From: Saccharomonospora amisosensis
GTDB lineage: Bacteria; Actinomycetota; Actinomycetes; Mycobacteriales; Pseudonocardiaceae
Assembly (NCBI RefSeq): GCF_011761185.1
Contig: NZ_JAAOYM010000001.1
Location: 2,108,001 to 2,172,000 of the forward strand
Direction of reading: 5' to 3'
DNA length: 64,000 nucleotides
The notes under the pieces are model-generated. The model was not told the DNA's origin. It did no database searches and worked only from the letters and a program-made list of their open reading frames with translations. Made by a program: the position numbers and the translations under genes. Shown here piece after piece: positions 48,551-59,359 of the stretch (positions are counted from its first letter, which is position 1; each line of letters opens with the position of its first letter).

Positions 48551-50002
48551 TCAAAGTGGCCGCAGCGTCACCGGAAGGCCGTCGACCGGAACGGGTAGTG
48601 ACACGTAATCCCAGCGAACCTGGTAGTCCGAGGGCACGCTCCAGCGGTAGCGGCGCAACATCTCGTGCAGCAGGGCCTTCACCTCGAACATCCCGAAATG
48701 CAGGCCGATGCACTTGTGCGCGCCCCCGCCGAACGGCATCCACGCGAAGCGATGCGACTTGTCCTCCCTGCGCCCCTCCGCGAACCGCTCGGGGTCGAAG
48801 GAGTGCGGGTTGGTCCAGTGCCTCGGGTCGAAGTGGTTCAGCGACGGTGCGGCGCTGAGCAGAGTGCCCGCGGGGACGTAGTGGCCGAGGATGTCGGTGT
48901 CCTTGACCGCCAGCCGCGGCAGGCTCGGCACCGGGGCGACGAGCCGAAGCGACTCCTTGATCACCAGGTCGAGGGTGTGCAGTTCGTCCAGCGCCGACGT
49001 GTCGGGCAGGTCGTCGCCCAGCCGCAGCGATTCCTCGCGGGCGCGTTCCTGCCACTGTGGGTGCTTGGCGAGGTAGTACGCCGCGGCGGTGCTGGTGATG
49101 GTGGAGGTGTCGTGTGCCGCCATCATGAGGAAGATCATGTGGTTGATGACATCGACATCGCTGAACCGCTCGCCGTCCTCAGTGGTGGCGTGGCACAGCG
49201 CGGAGAACAGGTCGGCGTCATCGGACGCCCGCTTGGCGGGCAGTCTGGCAGCGAAGTAGCGTTCCAGCAGTTTCCTGCCGTCGAGCCCGGCCTTCCACCT
49301 GCCCCCCGGGACCGGGTGGCGGATGACGGCCGTGCCCGCCCGAACCGTGTCCACGAACGCGCGGTTGACGGCCTCGGCGTCGTCGCCGCTTTCCATGCCC
49401 ATGAACACGCGAGTGGCGACGTCAAGTGTGAGCCGCTTGAGCGACCAGTACAGCCGCGGCCTTGTGGCGTCGGCCCACGCGGCGACGCCCTGCCGCACCT
49501 CGGGGGCGAGGGTGTCGACGTAGCCGTTGAGCCGGTCGCGGGTGAAGGCCTGCTGCATGATGCGCCGGTGGGTGTGGTGCTCCTCGAAGTCCAGCAGCAT
49601 CAGACCGCGCGGGAAGAACCGCTCGATGAAGAACTTCCAGCCCTCCTGAGAGAACGCCTTGTCCTTGTTGACCAGCACCGTCTGGGTCGCCTCGGCCCCG
49701 GTCGCGGTGACGATGCGCTTGCCGAACGCGCTTGCCCACCACACCGGCCCGTAGAGTTCGAACCTGCGAAGGCCGTACTCGACGCCGAACCGCATCGCGT
49801 CGAGTGTGTGCCCGATCAACGGTGGGCCCGCGTCGCCGAGGACGGGGGAAAGGCCGCTGCCCTCGGGTGGCGTCGCGAGCTCCCGTACCGGCCAGCGCCG
49901 GGACAGGATGCGCTCGTCGACCGCCCGGGGCAGCGGCAGCGCGGTGAGCGGGGGCATGCGTTGCCGCAGTGTTCCCGCCATCCTGTCGACCGCTGTCACC
50001 AT
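48551..50002 (-). CDS. Cytochrome P450, CYP136-like, 483 aa
   Basis: Heme monooxygenase. The heme-ligating Cys is about 431 in FGGGAHKCIG, the ExxR pair is in KESLRL, and the I-helix oxygen-activation motif reads AAHDTST. Overall pattern and length resemble mycobacterial CYP136, tentatively; substrate unknown. The start used is the ATG with AGGAG nine bases upstream; an ATG three codons earlier directly touches that site. It lies downstream of nrdB on the same strand, with 96 bases between, but no functional link is apparent. No ferredoxin gene is adjacent. Confidence 0.9.
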   Translation of the reverse strand: MVTAVDRMAGTLRQRMPPLTALPLPRAVDERILSRRWPVRELATPPEGSGLSPVLGDAGPPLIGHTLDAMRFGVEYGLRRFELYGPVWWASAFGKRIVTATGAEATQTVLVNKDKAFSQEGWKFFIERFFPRGLMLLDFEEHHTHRRIMQQAFTRDRLNGYVDTLAPEVRQGVAAWADATRPRLYWSLKRLTLDVATRVFMGMESGDDAEAVNRAFVDTVRAGTAVIRHPVPGGRWKAGLDGRKLLERYFAARLPAKRASDDADLFSALCHATTEDGERFSDVDVINHMIFLMMAAHDTSTITSTAAAYYLAKHPQWQERAREESLRLGDDLPDTSALDELHTLDLVIKESLRLVAPVPSLPRLAVKDTDILGHYVPAGTLLSAAPSLNHFDPRHWTNPHSFDPERFAEGRREDKSHRFAWMPFGGGAHKCIGLHFGMFEVKALLHEMLRRYRWSVPSDYQVRWDYVSLPVPVDGLPVTLRPL

Positions 50003-50098
50003 GCAGACCATCTCCTCACCGAGCTGGTCCTTCCACGGTGCCGCTTTATTGGCGCAACGACAAGAGGGTTACGCCGATTGCTCGCGCATGATTTCCAC

Positions 50099-51148
50099 TC
50101 AGTCCCATTCCAGCGCGCCGCCACTGCGGTAGTCGGTGACGCGGGTCTCGAAGAAGTTCTTCTCCTTGCGCAGGTCGATCGCCTCCGAAAGCCACGGGAA
50201 CGGATTCTCCCGCTCTCCGAATACCGGCTCGAGCCCGAGCTGAGCGGCCCGTCGATCGGTGATGAAGTGCATGTACTGCTCACATAGCGCAGCCGTAAGC
50301 CCCAGGACGCCGCGTGGCATCGTGTCGCGGGCGTAGGCCACCTCCAGTTCGCAGGCCTCGGCGAGCATGCCGCGGACCTCCCCGGCGAACTCGGGTGTCC
50401 ACAGGTGCGGGTTCTCCAGCTTGATCTGGTTGATGCAGTCGATGCCGAAGTTCAGATGGATCGACTCGTCGCGCAGGATGTACTGGTACTGCTCCGCGAT
50501 GCCGACCATCTTGTTGCGTCTGCCCAGCGACAGCACCTGGGCGAAGCCGGTGTAGAACCACATGCCCTCGAACACCACGTAGAAGGCGACGAGGTCGCGC
50601 AGGAAGTCCTGGTCGGCCTCGAACGTTCCGGTGGCGAAGTCCGGATTCTCCAGGTTGCGCGTGTAGCGCAGTGCCCACGCGTCCTTGTCCGCGATCGAGG
50701 GCACCTCGCGGTAGGCGTTGAACAACTCGCCCTCGTCAAGGCCGAGGCTCTCGCAGATGTACTGGAACGTGTGGGTGTGCACCGCCTCCTCGAACGCCTG
50801 CCGCAGCAGGTACTGCCGGCACTCGGGGTTGGTCAGGTGCCGGTAGACCGCCAGTACCAGGTTGTTGGCCACCAACGACTCGGCGGTGGCGAAGAAGCCC
50901 AGGTTGCGCTTGAGCAGCAACCGCTCGTCGTCGGTGAGACCGCCGGCGGCGCTGTCGGACTTCCACAACGCGATGTCGGCCTGCATGGAGACCTCGGTGG
51001 GCATCCAGTGGTTGTCGCAGCCTGCCAGGTACTTCTGCCATGCCCAGCCGTACTTCATGGGCAGCAACTGGTTCACGTCGGCCCGCGAGTTGATCATCGC
51101 TTTGTCGTCGACGCTGACGCGGCGCGCGCCGAAGGTGAGCTCGGTCAA
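50099..51148 (-). CDS. nrdB: Ribonucleotide reductase small subunit R2, class Ic-like, 349 aa
   Basis: Metal-containing partner of NrdA. Ligand region [17 protein letters not shown] shows that the radical tyrosine position of class Ia R2 (E-x2-H-x3-Y) is occupied by Phe128. This is the signature of class Ic R2 proteins, such as Chlamydia trachomatis R2, which use a Mn/Fe centre in place of a tyrosyl radical. Other blocks, including [24 protein letters not shown] and [11 protein letters not shown], also match that subgroup. TTG start with AAGGA upstream. It follows nrdA by 35 bases. Confidence 0.93.
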   Translation of the reverse strand: MTELTFGARRVSVDDKAMINSRADVNQLLPMKYGWAWQKYLAGCDNHWMPTEVSMQADIALWKSDSAAGGLTDDERLLLKRNLGFFATAESLVANNLVLAVYRHLTNPECRQYLLRQAFEEAVHTHTFQYICESLGLDEGELFNAYREVPSIADKDAWALRYTRNLENPDFATGTFEADQDFLRDLVAFYVVFEGMWFYTGFAQVLSLGRRNKMVGIAEQYQYILRDESIHLNFGIDCINQIKLENPHLWTPEFAGEVRGMLAEACELEVAYARDTMPRGVLGLTAALCEQYMHFITDRRAAQLGLEPVFGERENPFPWLSEAIDLRKEKNFFETRVTDYRSGGALEWD

Positions 51149-51183
51149 CGGGGTCCTTTCCTACGGTCGGGGGAGTGGGGTCG

Positions 51184-53637
<2,454 letters not shown>

Positions 53638-53731
53638 GTACGGACTCCAAAAGGGCGCGTTCGACCAGCCCGCCGGCCGCGTGCCGACGGGCTGAGGCGA
53701 TGGGTGCTTCGTTCAGCTGATGACTGGGCGA

Positions 53732-53747
53732 AGCCTACATCTAGGGG
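53732..53747. promoter_or_regulatory. NrdR box, nrdA-proximal
   Basis: Core CTACATCTAG (53735-53744) fits the NrdR consensus CwAtATaTwG except for two weakly conserved bases. It lies 95 bases upstream of nrdA. Confidence 0.6.
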
Positions 53748-53763
53748 TTGGTCGATGCGTGGA

Positions 53764-53779
53764 GCCCAATATATGGCGT
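53764..53779. promoter_or_regulatory. NrdR box, nrdA-distal
   Basis: Core CAATATATGG (53767-53776) fits the NrdR consensus with one mismatch. Its start is 32 bp from the proximal box, three helical turns, the spacing expected for cooperative NrdR binding. Confidence 0.65.
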
Positions 53780-53875
53780 GTCGTGGTGTTGTTGATCACG
53801 GAGTGCCGCTGACCCGGTGAGGCAGTCGTCCCGCGCCGGACGGCACGGAGCGGACAGCGAACCCGACCGGCTCAC

Positions 53876-55336
53876 TCAGCGGGTGGTGCGCACCTCGAAG
53901 TCGGCGAGGTCGACGGCGCGGGTGCGCTTGCGGTACTCACCGGTGCGGCCGGGCCAGTTCGACACCACCCTGCCGTGCTCGTTGCGGTACCAGCTGCTGC
54001 AACGGGTCCACACCGAGCGCTCGAGCCGCGCCTGCACCTCGTCGTCCCAGCGTTGCTCGGCCTCCGCGCGCACGTCGAGGTAGTGACCGGGGTGCCGGAC
54101 GAGCTTGCGCACCGCGTCGCCGATGTAGCGGGCCTGACTCTCCAGCATGTAGATGATCGAGCCGCCGCCGAGGTTGGTGTTCGGTCCGTACATCAGGAAC
54201 ATGTTCGGAAAACCGGGGACCGTGATACCGAGGTGGGCACGCGCACCCTCGCTCCACGACTGCGAAAGCGGCCGGTGGCCCAGCCCGTGCACCTTCATCG
54301 GCGCGAGCAGTTCTCGCGCCGCGAAGCCGGTCGCGTAGATGATGATGTCGGCGGCGTGCTCGGTGCCGTCGGCGGTGCGCAGCCCGGTCGGCGTGATCTC
54401 CACGATCCGCTCGGTAACCAGTTCCACATTGGACTCCGCGAGCGCGGGAAGGTAGTCGTTGCTGAACAGCACGCGCTTGCAGCCCAGCTCGTAGTCCGGG
54501 GTGAGTTTGCGGCGCAATTCCTCGCCGGGCACCTGCTCGCGCAGGTGCTTGCTGGTCTGCCGCAGGAACAGCGGGGTGAATGCCCGCCATTTCGAAAGGC
54601 AGAGCTGGGCGAACTCGGCGTAGAGCCAGAACAGCAGCCGGTCCAGCGTCTGCAATGGCGCCAGTCGAAGGAGCCTGCGGTGCCAGGCGGTGTAGTCGTG
54701 GTCGCGCTTGGGCATGATGTACTGCGCCGAACGCTGGAACACCGTCAGTTTGCCGACATTCGGCTGAATCTTCGGCACGAACTGGATCGCGCTCGCCCCC
54801 GTGCCGACGACGGCGACACGCTTGCCGGTCAAGTCGCAGTCGTGGTTCCACTCCGCCGAATGGAACGAGGTGCCCTGGAAGGAGTCGATACCAGGGATCG
54901 GCGGGTAAGCGGGCCGGGACAGCTGCCCGGTCGCCGGGATGAACACCCGGGTGGCGAACTGCCCGCCGTCGGTAGTGCGCACCAACCACGTTCCGCTGGT
55001 CTCGTCGAACTCGGCGGTGGCCACCTCGCTGCCGAAGCGGACATGGTTGAGCACACCGAACCTGGCCGCCGTGCGTTCGAGGTAGGCGTGGATGTCGGCC
55101 TGCTCCGAGTATCGGCGCGGCCAGGAGCGGTTGCGCGCGAACGAGTAGGAGTACAGCGGTGAGGGCACGTCGCAGCCGGACCCGGGGTAGGTGTTCTCCC
55201 GCCAGACCCCGCCGACGCGGTTCGCCTTCTCCAGCACGACGAAGTCATGGATGCCCGCCCGTCGCAGTTCGATCGCCATCGCGACGCCACCGAATCCCGC
55301 GCCCACAATGAGGGCTGTCGTGCTGATCGTGTCCAT
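53876..55336 (-). CDS. Flavin monooxygenase, Baeyer-Villiger type, 486 aa
   Basis: FAD- and NADPH-dependent oxygenase. FAD-binding motif GAGFGG is at 12-17, NADPH motif GTGASA at 178-183, and the Baeyer-Villiger fingerprint F-x-G-x3-H-x3-W is met at 153-163 (FQGTSFHSAEW). It would insert oxygen into ketones or oxidise heteroatoms; substrate unknown. The ATG is six bases after a TAATCT -10-like box on the minus strand (55348-55343), suggesting a leaderless message. It is divergent from an AraC-type gene 72 bases away, its probable regulator. Confidence 0.92.
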   Translation of the reverse strand: MDTISTTALIVGAGFGGVAMAIELRRAGIHDFVVLEKANRVGGVWRENTYPGSGCDVPSPLYSYSFARNRSWPRRYSEQADIHAYLERTAARFGVLNHVRFGSEVATAEFDETSGTWLVRTTDGGQFATRVFIPATGQLSRPAYPPIPGIDSFQGTSFHSAEWNHDCDLTGKRVAVVGTGASAIQFVPKIQPNVGKLTVFQRSAQYIMPKRDHDYTAWHRRLLRLAPLQTLDRLLFWLYAEFAQLCLSKWRAFTPLFLRQTSKHLREQVPGEELRRKLTPDYELGCKRVLFSNDYLPALAESNVELVTERIVEITPTGLRTADGTEHAADIIIYATGFAARELLAPMKVHGLGHRPLSQSWSEGARAHLGITVPGFPNMFLMYGPNTNLGGGSIIYMLESQARYIGDAVRKLVRHPGHYLDVRAEAEQRWDDEVQARLERSVWTRCSSWYRNEHGRVVSNWPGRTGEYRKRTRAVDLADFEVRTTR

Positions 55337-55387
55337 GCCGGGAGATTAGAGGGGGCTCGAGCGGCACTCCAGCGGAGGTGAGGACAA

Positions 55388-55399
55388 GATATTGATATT
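55388..55399. promoter_or_regulatory. Tandem GATATT repeats in AraC/BVMO divergent region
   Basis: GATATT twice in tandem, in an unusually AT-rich stretch just upstream of the AraC-type start. It may be the regulator's promoter -10 region, its binding half-sites, or both. Confidence 0.4.
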
Positions 55400-55408
55400 T
55401 TCGGACAC

Positions 55409-56341
55409 ATGGTCGCCTGGGACTTCCCGCGCGGGATCGTCAGCGTCGCGCTGCTCGTGGACTTCGCCATGGCGCGCGGGATCGCCGCCGAATCCGTGCT
55501 CGCGGGCACGGGCATCGACGTGCGCACCACGCGTGATCCGCTCGCGCAGGTCGAGGCCCACCAGGAACTGGCGGTGGTGCGCAACCTCATCCACTGCGAC
55601 GACGAGGACCCTGCCACGCTGGGCTCCGAAGCGGGCAGGCTGTACCACGCGACGTCCTACGGCATCTTCGGCTACGCCGTCACCAGCAGCCGCACGGTCG
55701 GCGACGCCATCGAGTTCGCGCTGCGCTACGTCGAGCTGACCTACGTGTTCTGCGTGCCGGAGTTGCGGGTGGAAGGTGACACCGCGCACCTGTACTGGCG
55801 TGCCGAAACCGTGCCGTCCGACGTGCGGTCGTTCCTGCTGGCACGCGATGTGGCGGCGACTTTCACGCTGATGGACGAGCTACTGGGCATGCGGCCGGAG
55901 TACGACGGCGAACGTCATCGCGTGAGCTTCGCGCGGCACCTGCTCGACCTGCCGATGCCGCAGGCGAACGAGCACACCGCGGCGCTGTGCGAGCGACAGT
56001 GCCGGGAGTTGCTCGCCCGCCGCCGTGAGCGCTCCGGTGTGGCCAGGCAGGTGCGGGACCGCCTGCTGGCCGCGGACGGGTTGCGCGCGGGAATGGAGCA
56101 CGTCGCCGCGGACCTGGGTATGAACGTACGTACGCTGCGGCGCAGGCTTGCCGAGGAGGGCACCAGCTACCGCGCGCTGGTGGACGAGGTTCGCGAGGCG
56201 TTCGCGGAGGAACTGCTGGCCACCCGGGCGCTGTCGGTGGAACAGGTGGCATACCGGCTCGGCTACGGCGAGGCCTCCAGCTTCATCCGCGCCTTCCGGC
56301 GCTGGAAACGCACCAGCCCCCGCCGCTACCTGACACATTGA
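55409..56341 (+). CDS. AraC-family transcriptional regulator, 310 aa
   Basis: Residues ~20-205 match the arabinose-operon-regulator-type ligand domain (GIFGYAVTSSRTVGDAIEFALRY region, read in part) found in OruR/ArgR-like activators. The C-terminal two helix-turn-helices span ~225-308: MNVRTLRRRLAEEGTSYRAL, then VEQVAYRLGYGEASSFIRAFRRW. It is expected to activate the divergent Baeyer-Villiger monooxygenase gene. The ATG is close to AT-rich GATATT repeats; no ribosome site is evident, so the message may be leaderless. Confidence 0.93.
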   Translation: MVAWDFPRGIVSVALLVDFAMARGIAAESVLAGTGIDVRTTRDPLAQVEAHQELAVVRNLIHCDDEDPATLGSEAGRLYHATSYGIFGYAVTSSRTVGDAIEFALRYVELTYVFCVPELRVEGDTAHLYWRAETVPSDVRSFLLARDVAATFTLMDELLGMRPEYDGERHRVSFARHLLDLPMPQANEHTAALCERQCRELLARRRERSGVARQVRDRLLAADGLRAGMEHVAADLGMNVRTLRRRLAEEGTSYRALVDEVREAFAEELLATRALSVEQVAYRLGYGEASSFIRAFRRWKRTSPRRYLTH

Positions 56342-56383
56342 GTGAGCCACGAGGCCGCGGTCAGGAAGCCGGGCTCACGACAT

Positions 56384-56746
56384 ATGGCGATCAACATTGC
56401 GTTGGCCTGGACTCTCGCCGGTCGTGTGGCAGACGTCGAGTGAGGGCCCGCGCGACCCGATCGCGGTGCACACGCGTGGCGCCGCACGTCGAAGCGAAGG
56501 GCATGACGTCGGCCGGTGGCGTTGATGCGGACACGATGTGGGGTCAGCTTCTTCGGCGGATGACCGAACTCGGCGCGCCGGGCGTGCGGTACGCGGTCGT
56601 CGTGCCCGAGTCGATCCTCCGGCACGCGCTGAGGGCTCCGGCGATCGTCCGTGACCGGCTCGGCGTGACGGTGTACGTCGTCGTCCGACGGCGCCGTGTC
56701 CGAAGCGACCAGACCAACGTTGGCAACCGACAAAGAGCCTGGGTAG
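56384..56746 (+). pseudogene. Frameshifted remnant, nuclease-like (uncertain)
   Basis: No intact gene lies in 56342-56877. One stretch (about 56477-56690) has coding character: HVEAKGMTSAGG, then DTMWGQLLRRM and YAVVVPESILRHALRAP. The VEAKG piece resembles the core strand of PD-(D/E)XK nuclease-like proteins. Restoring one lost base near 56679 continues the frame as SDGAVSEATRPTLA to a stop at 56744-56746, and upstream sequence (WQTSSEGPRDPIAVHTRGAA) continues in another frame back to an ATG at 56384. So it looks like a gene broken by two or more frameshifts. The rest, 56747-56877, shows nothing recognisable. Confidence 0.35.
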
Positions 56747-56877
56747 GCAGATTGCACCGAGCTTCGGCGCGGGTAGGCGGACGAATTGGTAGAAACCGGG
56801 TTCTGGCCGGCCGGGTGGCGAGGCGCTCCTTGTTTGCGGAACCGGATCGCGATCGGCGAAATCGCGCCCGCGAGCGC

Positions 56878-57495
56878 TCAGGCGCGTCCGCCGAACCTGA
56901 TCCGGAAATCCAGCAGCTGGGCACTCAGCAACGGCTTGCGACCCGCGAGGTAGCCGAGCGGGCCCGCCGGGTTGATGTTCCACCTCGCCGAGGCCAGCCG
57001 CGGCCTGCCTCGGGAGGCGACCCTGCTGGCCAGTGGCGCACCGTCCATCGACTGCACGATCGCGAACGCGGCGGGCACCCGCACGGGCGGACCGCCACGT
57101 GAGGTGAACGCCGCGGTGGCGATCCAGGCCCGCTGCGTGCTCGCCGAGCCGGTGAAACCGCTGCCGCCGGTGAAGTTCAGGTTCGCCAGTTCCTTGGGGA
57201 TGCCCCACAGTTGCCGACCACCCGCCAGCGAGGCCTCACTGTCCACCCAGATCTCGGTGATCGTGCCGGTCGGCCGCGCGCCACGGCGAACGGCGACGGT
57301 GGCGAGCAACTCGTGATACGACATCTCGCCCGGCGGGCGGTAGTCGATCCAGGCGGTGACCACCACGGCCCTGCCACCGATGGTCACCGGCGTCACCGAG
57401 GCGGGCAGGCGGGGCAGCCGCCGGTGCGGCACCGGCCACACCGACAAATGCGCGTCGCCTGCCAGGTTCCACGGTTCGGGGGGATAGTCCGGCAT
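56878..57495 (-). CDS. Acetoacetate decarboxylase-like (ADC superfamily) protein, 205 aa
   Basis: Small beta-rich protein of the acetoacetate decarboxylase superfamily. Pattern PPGEMSYHELLATVAV, then WVDSEASLAGGRQLWGIPKELA with the Glu and Lys region where ADC enzymes place their Schiff-base Lys (IPKE), and GYLAGRKPLLSA at the end. It may decarboxylate or hydrate a beta-keto acid; true ADC activity is not assured. The ATG follows the enoyl-CoA hydratase stop by eight bases, making a two-gene unit of the catabolic island. Confidence 0.78.
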   Translation of the reverse strand: MPDYPPEPWNLAGDAHLSVWPVPHRRLPRLPASVTPVTIGGRAVVVTAWIDYRPPGEMSYHELLATVAVRRGARPTGTITEIWVDSEASLAGGRQLWGIPKELANLNFTGGSGFTGSASTQRAWIATAAFTSRGGPPVRVPAAFAIVQSMDGAPLASRVASRGRPRLASARWNINPAGPLGYLAGRKPLLSAQLLDFRIRFGGRA

Positions 57496-57503
57496 CGCCT
57501 CGT

Positions 57504-58340
57504 TCAGCCCTTCACCCACGGCAGGAAGTCGGGCAGGTCGTTGTTCGCGCTCATGGTGAACTTCGGCGGCCGCTTCTGCAGGAACGAAAGCACACCCTCG
57601 GCCGAGTCGGGATTGTTCATGATGCTCGCGATGAGCTTGGAGTCCACCTCGTGCACGGGCAGCGGTGAGTCCATACCGGACATGCGGTACAGCAGTTGCC
57701 TGGTGACGGCCACCGAGACCGGCGCGGTGTTGGCCGCGAGGTCGGCCGCCAGTTCGTAGGCGGCGTCGAGCACCTTTTCGGGCTCGTGCAAGCTGTGCAC
57801 CAGCCCGGCCGAGTGGGCCTCCTGCGCGTCGAACACTCGCCCGCTCACCATCCAGTCCATCGCCCTGCCCATGCCGACCAGCCGGGGCAGGAACCACGCG
57901 GAGGCGCCTTCGGGATAGATGCCCCGCCGCACGAAGACGAACCCGAAACGGGAGTCGGTGGCGGCGAGCCGGTAGTCGGCGGAGAGGGTGATCGTGATGC
58001 CGCCGCCGATGGCCGCGCCCTTGATGGCGGCGATCACCGGCTTGTTCAGCTGGAACACCCGCTTGGACACCCGACCGGCGGGCTCCTGCCATGCCGTGTC
58101 GGGGCCGCTCTGATCGAAGTCGAACCCGCCCTGCGACAGGTCGGCGCCGACGGAGAAGTCCTTGCCCTCGCCGGTGAGCACCACGACCCGCACGTCCTCG
58201 TCGGCGTCGGCGCGGCCGAACGCGTCTGCGAGCTCGTCGGACATCCGCACGGTGTAGCCGTTACGGGCCCGCGGGCGGTTCAGCGTGATCGTCGCGATGC
58301 GATCCGCGACGCGGTAGGTGATCTCGGCGTAGTCGGTCAC
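57504..58340 (-). CDS. Enoyl-CoA hydratase/isomerase family protein, 278 aa
   Basis: Crotonase-fold enzyme. Oxyanion-hole motifs are [10 protein letters not shown] (~63-72) and [14 protein letters not shown] (~104-117); the catalytic acidic residue is expected near [15 protein letters not shown], with Glu in that loop. It would hydrate or isomerise an enoyl-CoA in beta-oxidation or isoprenoid/branched-chain breakdown. The GTG at 58340 has AGGAGG six bases upstream; an in-frame extension of 21 codons upstream has no site. First gene of the minus-strand unit, divergent from the TIGR03084 gene. Confidence 0.92.
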   Translation of the reverse strand: MTDYAEITYRVADRIATITLNRPRARNGYTVRMSDELADAFGRADADEDVRVVVLTGEGKDFSVGADLSQGGFDFDQSGPDTAWQEPAGRVSKRVFQLNKPVIAAIKGAAIGGGITITLSADYRLAATDSRFGFVFVRRGIYPEGASAWFLPRLVGMGRAMDWMVSGRVFDAQEAHSAGLVHSLHEPEKVLDAAYELAADLAANTAPVSVAVTRQLLYRMSGMDSPLPVHEVDSKLIASIMNNPDSAEGVLSFLQKRPPKFTMSANNDLPDFLPWVKG

Positions 58341-58435
58341 GGGAAGCCTCCTGTGGTCTTGCGGGACACCCACCCCTGGTGCCTCGTGTGTCCTGCGGCG
58401 CACCTGGTCCTGTGCCTACCCCGGCGCGGCGATCG

Positions 58436-58467
58436 TTGACCGTATTGCACCACACGCTTACTGGCAA
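58436..58467. promoter_or_regulatory. Overlapping divergent promoters of the catabolic island
   Basis: Plus strand: TTGACC (58436-58441), 17 bases, TACTGG (58459-58464). Minus strand: TTGCCA (58467-58462), 17 bases, TACGGT (58444-58439). The two promoters occupy the same 32 bp face to face, so one repressor site could control both units. Predicted from consensus only. Confidence 0.45.
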
Positions 58468-58567
58468 CCGGTCAACAACCCAAAACAATCACGCGTGCTT
58501 GATTTTTTCTCCTGGCAGTGCCACGCTCGCCGCAGGCGGGCCGCGGCGCCGAGGAAGGTGGGTTCAG

Positions 58568-59359
58568 GTGGTGGAGCTCGAGGCGATCCTTCGCGATCTC
58601 GACGCGGAGAGCCAGGAAGTGGACGACCTCGTGAGCGGGCTGGCCGACGACGAATGGGCGAAGCCGACTCCCGCGCCGGGCTGGACCGTGGCGCACCAGA
58701 TCGCGCACCTCGCGTGGACCGACGGCAAGGCGCTGCTCGCGGCGCGGCACCCCGAGCAGTTCGGTGCCGAGGTCAAGCGCGCGCTGGCAGCGGGGGAGGG
58801 CTACGTCGACGAAGCCGCCGCCGAGGGCGCCGCGACACCGCCGACGGAACTGCTCTCGGCATGGCGGCATGGGCGTGCACAGCTGCGGCAAGCACTGGCA
58901 AGCGTGCGCACCGGCACGAAACTGCCCTGGTACGGCCCTCAGATGAGCGCGGCTTCGATGGCCACGGCGCGAATGATGGAGACCTGGGCCCACGGCCATG
59001 ACGTCGCCGACGCGCTCGGCGTCCAGCGCGTTCCCACGGCCCGGCTGCGCCACATCGCGCGGTTCGGAGTACGCACCCGCGACTTCGCCTTCCAGCTGCA
59101 CTCGCTGACCCCACCCGCCGAGGAGTTCCGCGTCGAGTTGACCGCGCCGGGCACCGGAACCTGGGCGTTCGGGCCCGCCGACGCGGCGCAGCGGGTGAAC
59201 GGCTCGGCGCTGGACTTCTGCCTCGTCGTCACCCAGCGCCGCCACCCTGCCGACACCGGACTGCGGGCCGAGGGCGCCGACGCCGAGCAGTGGTTGCGCA
59301 TCGCGCAGGCGTTCGCGGGCCCGCCGGGTCAGGGCAGGCAGCCGGGACAGGCGGGGTGA
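58568..59359 (+). CDS. TIGR03084-type metal-binding protein (DinB/MDMPI fold), 263 aa
   Basis: Residues ~1-160 match the mycothiol-dependent maleylpyruvate isomerase/DinB four-helix fold; metal ligands are expected in [16 protein letters not shown] (His-x3-His, ~43-58) and [13 protein letters not shown]. The C-terminal ~90 residues form a small sterol-carrier-like beta domain. Function is unknown; the protein is often found beside AtuA-like genes in actinomycetes. The GTG at 58568 has AGGAAGG upstream; a longer frame upstream runs through the promoter. It overlaps the AtuA-like gene by four bases. Confidence 0.82.
   Translation: MVELEAILRDLDAESQEVDDLVSGLADDEWAKPTPAPGWTVAHQIAHLAWTDGKALLAARHPEQFGAEVKRALAAGEGYVDEAAAEGAATPPTELLSAWRHGRAQLRQALASVRTGTKLPWYGPQMSAASMATARMMETWAHGHDVADALGVQRVPTARLRHIARFGVRTRDFAFQLHSLTPPAEEFRVELTAPGTGTWAFGPADAAQRVNGSALDFCLVVTQRRHPADTGLRAEGADAEQWLRIAQAFAGPPGQGRQPGQAG

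Noticed and set aside
57504-58092. A single fused decarboxylase-hydratase protein on the minus strand
   Set aside because: The frame of the decarboxylase-like gene stays open through the hydratase gene, but the hydratase is in another frame with its own start and stop; the true decarboxylase-like start is ATG 57495.
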